In this document: one piece after another, positions 7,231-12,521 of the stretch | Position numbering within the stretch: position 1 is the first letter of the stretch | Layout: each line of letters starts with the position of its first letter | Assembly (NCBI GenBank): GCA_910587755.1 | Contig: CAJUNZ010000064.1 | Span: 1-17,120, forward strand | DNA: 17,120 nt | Reading direction: 5' to 3' | Origin: an uncultured Acetatifactor sp. | GTDB taxonomy: Bacteria > Bacillota > Clostridia > Lachnospirales > Lachnospiraceae | The notes under the pieces: generated by a model | The model's database searches: none | Told to the model about the DNA's origin: nothing | What the model saw: only the letters and a program-made list of their open reading frames with translations | Made by a program: the position numbers and the translations under genes

Positions 7231-8310
7231 TCAGTTTCCGAAGCTGATGCCCAGCAGCTTGGCCTCCTGCACAATGCTGGCGTCGGGAGACACTTCTTTC
7301 AGTTTCCCTGCCACATCTTCCAGGGGAACCCGCACCACTTCACGGTTCCTGTAGCCCACCATAAAACCGTACTGGCCGTCCATAATCAACTTGCCTGCCT
7401 CCGCTCCCAGCCGGCTGGCAAAGACGCGGTCATAGGGGCAGGGGCTGCCTCCACGCTGCATATGGCCGGGAACCGTAACTCTGACTTCCTTGCCGGTCTT
7501 CTTCTGAATAGCTGCCGCCAGTTCATAGGAGACAGAAGGATAAGGGTTCTTCTCCTGCTTTTTCTTGTACTCCTTCTTGGACAGCTTGGCATCCTCCTTG
7601 GAGATGGCGCCCTCCGCCACGGCGATAATGGTAAACCTGCTGCCCCTGCGGTTCCTCTCCTCAATCTTCTCCACAACTTTGTTGATGTCGTAGGGAATCT
7701 CCGGGATCAGGATAATGTCCGCGCCTCCGGCCATGCCGGCATTCAGGGTAAGCCATCCCACCTTATGCCCCATAACCTCCACAATGAACACCCTGGCATG
7801 GGATGCAGCTGTGGTATGGATATAGTCAATGGCGTCCGTGGCAATGTCCACCGCACTCTGGAAACCGAAAGTCATGTCCGTTCCCCACAGATCGTTGTCA
7901 ATGGTCTTGGGCAGCGTGACCACATTCAGCCCCTCCTGGCGCAGCAGGTTGGCGGTCTTGTGGGTGCCGTTGCCCCCCAGGATCACCAGGCAGTCCAGCT
8001 GAAGCTTGTGGTAGTTCTGCTTCATGGCCTCCACCTTGTTCAGGCCGTTCTCATCCGGATCCTTGATGGTCTTAAAAGGAGTGCGGGATGTGCCCAGGAT
8101 CGTGCCTCCCTTGGTAAGGATGCCGGAGAAATCCCTCCCTGTAAGCATCTGGAACTTTCCGTAGATAAGCCCCCTGTAACCGTCCAGGAATCCGTAGATC
8201 TCCACATTCTCCCTGTTGTTGCTGTTGTCCAGGGTCTTCACCACGCCCCTCATGGCCGCGTTCAGGGCCTGGCAGTCCCCGCCGCTGGTCAGCATACCAA
8301 TTCTTTTCAT
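7231..8310 (-). CDS. 6-phosphofructokinase, group III-like
   Basis: A 359-residue cytoplasmic enzyme that phosphorylates fructose 6-phosphate to the 1,6-bisphosphate in glycolysis. Motifs: TSGGDCQALN at 8-17; GGNGTHKTA at 112-120; PKTIDND at 134-140 with catalytic D138; MGHKVGWL; and PGHMQRGGSP for substrate binding. Classic ATP enzymes have GGDG and PGTIDND, and classic pyrophosphate enzymes have GGDD and PKTIDND. Here Gly (ATP-like) occurs with Lys (PPi-like), as in the actinobacterial group III enzymes, so the phosphoryl donor is not certain. The usual Asp of GGDG is Asn. AAGGAGGA precedes the ATG at optimal distance, and its own promoter lies at 8353-8381. Confidence 0.93.
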   Translation of the reverse strand: MKRIGMLTSGGDCQALNAAMRGVVKTLDNSNNRENVEIYGFLDGYRGLIYGKFQMLTGRDFSGILTKGGTILGTSRTPFKTIKDPDENGLNKVEAMKQNYHKLQLDCLVILGGNGTHKTANLLRQEGLNVVTLPKTIDNDLWGTDMTFGFQSAVDIATDAIDYIHTTAASHARVFIVEVMGHKVGWLTLNAGMAGGADIILIPEIPYDINKVVEKIEERNRRGSRFTIIAVAEGAISKEDAKLSKKEYKKKQEKNPYPSVSYELAAAIQKKTGKEVRVTVPGHMQRGGSPCPYDRVFASRLGAEAGKLIMDGQYGFMVGYRNREVVRVPLEDVAGKLKEVSPDASIVQEAKLLGISFGN

Positions 8311-8323
8311 GTCAGTGTCCTCC

Positions 8324-8352
8324 TTGAATTCATAGTTTCAAGCTATATTCAA
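8324..8352. promoter_or_regulatory. Inverted repeat in the pfk 5' leader, possible operator
   Basis: TTGAATTCATAG (8324-8335) and CTATATTCAA (8343-8352) form an imperfect inverted repeat with two bases of asymmetry. It lies directly downstream of the pfk -10 box and just before the ribosome binding site. Position suits a repressor site or small leader hairpin. No regulator is identified. Confidence 0.35.
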
Positions 8353-8381
8353 ATATTACCCTTTTCACAATCATTTTGCAA
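8353..8381 (-). promoter_or_regulatory. Promoter of the phosphofructokinase gene
   Basis: On the minus strand TTGCAA (8376-8381) and TAATAT (8353-8358) are separated by exactly 17 bases. The pfk start codon lies about 43 bases downstream of the -10. The tRNA-Ser promoter points the other way only about 30 bases upstream, so the two are divergent. Confidence 0.7.
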
Positions 8382-8409
8382 CCTTTACAAAAAAATTCCC
8401 CGGACACTC

Positions 8410-8438
8410 TTGCAAAAAATCACCTGATGCTTTAAAAT
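8410..8438 (+). promoter_or_regulatory. Promoter of tRNA-Ser
   Basis: TTGCAA (8410-8415) and TAAAAT (8433-8438) with a 17-base spacer, ending 37 bases before the mature tRNA 5' end. The -35 is identical to that of the divergent pfk promoter. Confidence 0.65.
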
Positions 8439-8475
8439 GAAAAAGTGACGTATCCCGGATGGGATGCACGCACAG

Positions 8476-8561
8476 GGAGAGTTAGCGAAGTGGTCGTAAC
8501 GCGCCGCACTCGAAATGCGGTTGTCCGCAAGGGCACGTGGGTTCGAATCCCACACTCTCCG
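8476..8561 (+). tRNA. tRNA-Ser (anticodon CGA)
   Basis: A complete cloverleaf of 86 bases. The acceptor arm GGAGAGT (8476-8482) pairs with ACTCTCC (8554-8560), and the discriminator base is G, as usual for serine. The anticodon stem CCGCA/TGCGG encloses loop CTCGAAA, giving anticodon CGA, which reads UCG. The long variable arm is class II, and the T loop is GGTTCGAATCC. CCA is not encoded. Its own promoter lies upstream and a terminator immediately downstream, so it is a single-gene unit. Confidence 0.97.
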
Positions 8562-8573
8562 CTTGGAACAAAA

Positions 8574-8621
8574 GCCGCAAATCAAGGATTTTCCCGTAAA
8601 ATCATTGGTTTGCGGCTTTTT
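8574..8621 (+). terminator. Intrinsic terminator of tRNA-Ser
   Basis: GCCGCAAA (8574-8581) pairs with TTTGCGGC (8609-8616), followed by TTTTT. An inner stem GATTTT/AAAATC extends the hairpin. It starts 13 bases after the tRNA. Confidence 0.9.
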
Positions 8622-8816
8622 GGTTGGTATAGCAGCACAGTCCAGGAATCATTTGGGGTGGTGGAGCCGCCATATTGGCGAGAAGAACCGCGCTGTATAC
8701 AATGCGGTAGAAGGGAACACGACGTTTCTTTCATGCTTCGGTTTGCTCCTGGTGCTCACTGCGGCAGAGTCAAAGCCCTGGATAGAACACCACCAAGTCC
8801 ACCAAGCGCTGCGTAC
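8622..8816. other. Non-coding interval with many self-complementary segments
   Basis: This stretch lies between two converging terminators and has no ribosome-binding-site-led open frame. It contains GCAGC (8632-8636)/GCTGC (8808-8812), TCCAGG (8641-8646)/CCTGGA (8777-8782), GGTGGTG (8657-8663)/CACCACC (8788-8794), CGCC/GGCG (8668-8680) and ACCGC/GCGGT (8687-8708). The GGTGGTG pairing crosses the TCCAGG pairing, which would be a pseudoknot. TGGTGGA (8659-8665) can also pair with TCCACCA (8798-8804). It does not match SRP RNA, tmRNA, RNase P or 6S features known to me. It may be an RNA gene or a decayed element. Confidence 0.35.
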
Positions 8817-8875
8817 AAAAAGGGCTGTTGCAGGCAACGCCTCCTGAATAAGGAGAAATCATTCCTGCACAGCCC
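8817..8875 (-). terminator. Intrinsic terminator downstream of the 263-residue paralogue
   Basis: Read on the minus strand, GGGCTGTGCAGG (8864-8875) pairs with CCTGCAACAGCCC (8822-8834), with one bulged base and an inner CTCCT/AGGAG stem, followed directly by TTTTT (8817-8821). It lies about 33 bases after the stop at 8908. Confidence 0.88.
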
Positions 8876-8907
8876 CAATATTATTTTATGTCAGCCTATA
8901 CACTTGT

Positions 8908-9699
8908 CTATATCTTAATTTCCTGCCGGAATGTGCCACGGATCTCTTCCACCAGATCTCCACGAATATCCTCCACAATGCTGTCGCACAGTTCATCCAG
9001 GCACTCCTCCGAAAGCTGCTCCACAACTTTGTCCGCAAGAGAAGTGAGGGGTCCATGATAACCGGCGCTCCATAAATCAGCATCGGATTTCTTTAATCTC
9101 AGAGCCTCGGTTGAGTACCAGGAATTGATGGGCCATCCATCCGTAAACACAATATTGTGACGCTGAGGCCGATATGCCGCCAACTTATCAAGCTCATCCT
9201 CAAGATCGTCATATGACTCTACCGCTTCAGCCTGTATCACAGCTGTGGGAGCCTTGTCCATCTCAAAACACAGCAGCACATTTTCCTGTTCCCCTGTCTG
9301 GAAGCAGATATCATATAGCTCCCAGCCCCTACAGTGTTTCAAAGGATTGATGTAGGAACGATTCAGCTTATAAATACTCCGATGATCCCATTCAAACTGC
9401 GACACTTCCGCATCCATATTATCCAGATTAAGTACAAGCAGGTTGCAGACCTCCGTCCTGGCATCATTTTCGCCTCCGTTTAACCAGAAGACAAAGTGAT
9501 ACGTGGTATGCTTCTGCAGATGAAACCGCCTGCCAATCCTGGTGTAGCAGTTGCCGAAATTGCTCATCTCAACCATCTCTGTCATGCCGCCCCGCACAGG
9601 ATTGTCCGCAAAAAACCGCTCATACCTGGCATTGCCGTGCCCGCCCTGAATTAACGTCCATTCTCTCGGATTAAAAAAGATATAATTCTTATCTGCCAT
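8908..9699 (-). CDS. Unrecognised soluble protein, tandem paralogue 1
   Basis: A 263-residue protein without signal peptide or membrane helix. I do not recognise the family. About 200 residues align without large gaps to the gene at 9843-10673, with shared blocks NYIFF(N/K)PREWT, ARY(E/D)RFF, MSNFGN, TTYHFVFWLNGGENDA, YKLNRSYI, RGWELYDI and DGWP. The strand-rich pattern with many aromatic residues suggests a beta-sandwich; this is inference. The last 60 residues are helical and acidic (ADKVVEQLSEECLDELCDSI) and are missing in the paralogue. The start at 9699 follows GCGGAGGTTATT; no in-frame start exists further upstream before a TGA at 9793-9795. A strong terminator follows. Confidence 0.75.
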   Translation of the reverse strand: MADKNYIFFNPREWTLIQGGHGNARYERFFADNPVRGGMTEMVEMSNFGNCYTRIGRRFHLQKHTTYHFVFWLNGGENDARTEVCNLLVLNLDNMDAEVSQFEWDHRSIYKLNRSYINPLKHCRGWELYDICFQTGEQENVLLCFEMDKAPTAVIQAEAVESYDDLEDELDKLAAYRPQRHNIVFTDGWPINSWYSTEALRLKKSDADLWSAGYHGPLTSLADKVVEQLSEECLDELCDSIVEDIRGDLVEEIRGTFRQEIKI

Positions 9700-9771
9700 A
9701 ATAACCTCCGCATGTATACAGGCCGGACAGTCTTCCAGACAGATTGCAAAGTCGGAAACAAAAACTGCCCG
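9700..9771 (-). pseudogene. Relic of the N-terminal leader segment upstream of paralogue 1
   Basis: Read in frame with the gene at 8908-9699, the 24 codons before its ATG encode RAVFVSDFAICLEDCPAC and onward. These align with RAVPVSDCVIRLKDCPAH in the fused N-terminal segment of paralogue 2. Upstream of 9771 the similarity stops and a TGA closes the frame at 9793-9795, with no start codon between. The first two thirds of the leader segment have therefore been lost here. The 143-base gap to the next gene otherwise holds only A/T-rich sequence. Confidence 0.7.
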
Positions 9772-9842
9772 GCTTTCATCTATAAACTTTTCTCAATCAA
9801 CTTGTATCAATTTACTTATTTACTTGTCTCAGTCCACATGTA

Positions 9843-10673
9843 CTATCTAAACCGCCATTCCTCCCGAAATGTGTCGGTAGAGTACCATGTATTCGTAGGC
9901 CATCCATCCGAAAAAACCATATTATGGCGCTGCGGCCGCTTCGCCGCAAACTCATCTTCCTCGTCCTCCAGACCGCTGTAACTCTCCACAGAATCCGCCT
10001 GCATCAGAGCCATGGGAGCCTTATCTGCCTCAAAACATATCAGCATATCTTCCTGTTCCCCGGTCTCAAAAGCAATGTCATACAATTCCCAGCCGCGATA
10101 GCGTTTTACCGGCTTGATATAAGAGCGGTTCAGTTTGTAGGTACATCTCTCTCCCCACTCCTTCTCCGTCACCTCTGCGTTGAGATCATCCAGGTAAAGC
10201 AGAACCAGATTACAGACTTCCGTCTCGGCGTCATTCTCGCCTCCGTTTAACCAGAAAACGAAATGATATGTTGTGTCTTTCTCCAGATGCACCCGCTTTC
10301 CGATTCTGGTGTACCAGTTGCCGAAATTGCTCATAGTAACCATCTCCACCAGGCCATCCCCAATGGGGTTGTCGCCAAAAAAGCGGTCATACCTGGCATT
10401 GCCTCGCTCAGCTTGAAATATAGTCCATTCTCTCGGTTTGAAAAAGATATAATTCGCATCCATCATAGATACCTCCGCACATGTATGGGCCGGACAGTCC
10501 TTTAGACGGATTACACAGTCGGAAACAGGAACTGCCCGACCTTTCCTAATTAGTCCTTTTGCTCGTTTCGGATATGTATAACCGATAATATCGCCGTTGT
10601 CATTGGACAAAGCAATCGTCTGTCCCGGCGTACCCTGGAGGCATTCCGCCTTCCAGACTTTGTTTTTTGTCAT
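9843..10673 (-). CDS. Unrecognised protein, tandem paralogue 2 with fused N-terminal segment
   Basis: A 276-residue protein of unrecognised family. Residues 1-69 form a small basic, cysteine-containing segment (KAECLQGTPGQTIAL, IGYTYPKRAKGLIRKGRAV, DCPAHTCAEV). From residue 70 it is a paralogue of the 8908-9699 product. The join contains GGAGGT (10471-10476) and two ATGs (10464-10466 and 10461-10463), so a short product of about 206 residues could also be made. The long form starts at 10673 behind AAAGGGGAGACACCC. The C-terminus ends ...WYSTDTFREEWRFR. The TFREE piece aligns with TFRQE at the very end of paralogue 1, so about 50 residues were removed by an in-frame deletion. Confidence 0.72.
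   Translation of the reverse strand: MTKNKVWKAECLQGTPGQTIALSNDNGDIIGYTYPKRAKGLIRKGRAVPVSDCVIRLKDCPAHTCAEVSMMDANYIFFKPREWTIFQAERGNARYDRFFGDNPIGDGLVEMVTMSNFGNWYTRIGKRVHLEKDTTYHFVFWLNGGENDAETEVCNLVLLYLDDLNAEVTEKEWGERCTYKLNRSYIKPVKRYRGWELYDIAFETGEQEDMLICFEADKAPMALMQADSVESYSGLEDEEDEFAAKRPQRHNMVFSDGWPTNTWYSTDTFREEWRFR
10461..10476 (-). promoter_or_regulatory. Internal ribosome binding site and start codons within paralogue 2
   Basis: GGAGGT (10471-10476) is followed after 4 bases by ATG (10464-10466) and after 7 by a second in-frame ATG (10461-10463). The equivalent GGAGGT plus ATG is the only usable start of paralogue 1, so the site is conserved between the two copies. Confidence 0.6.
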
Positions 10674-11335
10674 GGGTGTCTCCCCTTTCGGTTATAAACT
10701 TACTTCCCTCCCGCCTTTATTGAAGCTGAAGTTTTTCTCTTCCTGCGGGAGCATTTGTACTGGTTTTCCTGTACCTGTGCGCCTTGTTTCTCACAGGTTT
10801 CTCCCTTGGTATTGCGTCCCTTCCCTTCCGCCTTTTGAGACTTAAGAAGCCGTCTGCGGAAGCATCGCACCTGCGTTTTTTATCATGGGTGTCTCCCCCT
10901 GGGTACTGACACAAAACCTTGCCCCTGCGCACTGAAACCAGAAGCGGGCCTATGCCCTTCGTGCCGGAAACATTCTGCATGCACACGCTTTTTATCAGAA
11001 CCTTCATATACGTATGCATATGTACATGTTTTTACACTTATATCAGCCTTTTCGCGTACTGCATGTCAGAAGCTGGCATCCTTTGCTTCTATGCCTCACA
11101 TTATAGCATGCCCTGCCAGATTATGCAATCATAAGTTCTCTGTTTTCCCAAAGTATAGTTATCTTATCTTACAATTTGTTTTGATTATCTTTTGCAGTAT
11201 TAAGCTGCAAGAACTAAAAGAATTTATATAACGTAAAAACAGTAAACTCTTATGCTTTGTCCTGCCCAAAACCAATGGACAATTTTCAAAAATCCCTTCA
11301 TAATGGAGTAAAAAACTAAGGAGAATATCTACCCA
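10674..11335. other. 662-bp gap with relic leader start, no intact gene
   Basis: No convincing gene is present. The 24-base segment at 10662-10685, spanning the ribosome binding site and start of paralogue 2, recurs at 10875-10898 with one mismatch. There it opens only a 14-codon minus-strand frame (10842-10886, MIKNAGAMLPQTAS), which looks like a decayed third copy of the start region. A 100-codon minus-strand frame (10717-11019) is very basic, lacks a good ribosome binding site and overlaps this relic, so I do not call it. From about 11000 the sequence is A/T-rich, with TTGCAG (11192-11197)/CTGCAA (11205-11210) forming an inverted repeat before the recombinase. Confidence 0.55.
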
Positions 11336-12178
11336 ATGAACACCTTGAAAAACCGCATCAGCGAATATGTGGAATACTGTGAATTTCGCAAACGTCTGAA
11401 TTCCAAAACCTTAAAAGCCTATCGCATTGACTTAAAGCAGTATGAACTTTTCTGCTCCAATTCTTCTGAATCTTTCTCATATACCTCCAAAGATACCGTT
11501 GACAGCTTTATTACAGAACTTCACAAACAGTATAAACCTAAAACCGTCAAGCGCAAAATTGCAAGCCTGAAAGCCTTTTTCCACTACATGGAATACAGGG
11601 AACTGCTGGCAGAAAACCCATTTGCCAAACTTGACCTTCGTTTCCGCGAGGCAAAACTTCTTCCTAAAACCATCCCGTTTCATTCCATTGAAGCATTTCT
11701 TTCCACGCTCTATGCCCAAAAAGAGCAGGCTTCTTCCCAATACCAGACCCGCTGCTGTATACGCGATATTGCAGTGATAGAACTGCTTTTTGCGACCGGA
11801 GTCCGTATATCCGAACTGTGTTCTTTGAAACCTTCTGACATTGATCTGGAAAGCAACAATATCCTTATCTATGGAAAAGGTGCCAAAGAAAGAATTCTCC
11901 AAATCGGCAATCCTGAGGTAATCTCTGCGCTGAACCTCTACCAGGAAACTTTCAAAGATGACATTGAATCCTGTGGATATTTCTTTGTAAACAGACTACA
12001 GCACAAACTTTCCGCCCAGTCCGTTCGTTTTATGATCAATCGCTACGCCACCCTGGCAGGCATCAGCCAGCACATTACCCCACATATGTTCCGACATTCT
12101 TTTGCCACCCTGCTGTTGGAACAAGATGTGGATATCCGGTATATTCAGAAAATGCTTGGCCACAGCTCTATTGGTTAA
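11336..12178 (+). CDS. Tyrosine recombinase truncated before the catalytic tyrosine
   Basis: A 280-residue XerC/D-like integrase. The N-terminal SAM-like core-binding domain covers about 1-100 (KTLKAYRIDLKQYELFC, KRKIASLKAFFHYM). The catalytic domain holds R157 (ATGVRISEL), K181 (YGKGAKER), H250 and R253 (HMFRHS) and H276 (MLGHSSIG). The reading frame stops at G280, so the TTxIYTH segment with the nucleophilic tyrosine, normally about eight residues further on, is absent. No such segment was recognised in the following bases in any frame. Strand exchange should therefore be impossible unless the tyrosine is supplied in trans. AAGGAG lies 12 bases upstream of the ATG, rather far. The gene is A/T-richer than its neighbours, consistent with foreign origin. 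Confidence 0.85.
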   Translation: MNTLKNRISEYVEYCEFRKRLNSKTLKAYRIDLKQYELFCSNSSESFSYTSKDTVDSFITELHKQYKPKTVKRKIASLKAFFHYMEYRELLAENPFAKLDLRFREAKLLPKTIPFHSIEAFLSTLYAQKEQASSQYQTRCCIRDIAVIELLFATGVRISELCSLKPSDIDLESNNILIYGKGAKERILQIGNPEVISALNLYQETFKDDIESCGYFFVNRLQHKLSAQSVRFMINRYATLAGISQHITPHMFRHSFATLLLEQDVDIRYIQKMLGHSSIG

Positions 12179-12521
12179 GAGCCTGATCGACTTAGACACA
12201 GGATAATCAGGAATTATCCTTCATTTACTTTTCTCTCCTCATTTTAACTCGACTACTCCAAATATGCAAGAGATTTTTAGAGAATAATGTAATTTTATGT
12301 AGTTAGACAATTCTGCATCAGACGAATCCACACGTTTTTTCAGTAAAATGTTTTATGTGGTCATCCATCATGCTTCTCACCTGTGTCATATAAATAAGTT
12401 TTTAGCAATCATAACAGGCTTTCTCCGCCACAATCCACCATCACCATTGCGTCATCCTTGGCTTTATGGTAAACTGAAATCAGACGAATTCAGGCAGTTT
12501 CTACCAGAAAGGAATGAGCGG
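12179..12521. other. 343-bp gap with short hairpin downstream of the recombinase
   Basis: GGATAAT (12201-12207) and ATTATCC (12213-12219) form a perfect 7-bp hairpin with a 5-base loop, 23 bases after the recombinase stop and followed by a T-rich stretch (TTCATTTACTTTTCT). It could be a weak terminator or a recombination-site arm. The rest is A/T-rich. An in-frame extension of the downstream gene runs back to 12348 but has no ribosome binding site and an unlikely composition. Confidence 0.5.

Noticed and set aside
7210..8427. Plus-strand 405-codon open frame
   Set aside because: It is entirely antisense to the phosphofructokinase gene; codon bias of the real gene keeps this frame open.
7063..8816. 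SRP (4.5S) RNA, often found near dnaX and tRNA-Ser in Firmicutes
   Set aside because: The conserved GGAAG/CAGCA core was not found on either strand in the dnaX leader or downstream of the tRNA.
8445..8918. Plus-strand open frame running through tRNA-Ser and both terminators
   Set aside because: It reads through a tRNA and two hairpins and resembles no protein; the 62-codon minus-strand frame at 8649-8837 also lacks a start signal.
10717..11019. Minus-strand 100-codon open frame
   Set aside because: It is strongly basic, has no good ribosome binding site and overlaps the relic start region at 10842-10898.
8476..12219. Genomic island integrated at tRNA-Ser by the recombinase
   Set aside because: No second copy of the tRNA 3' end was seen in the window, the recombinase is incomplete, and tRNA-Ser keeps its own terminator, so no attachment sites can be named.
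12348..12521. N-terminal extension of the HD-GYP-like protein
   Set aside because: The 58 extra residues have no ribosome binding site before them and fall in A/T-rich intergenic-like sequence; AAAGGA supports the ATG at 12522.
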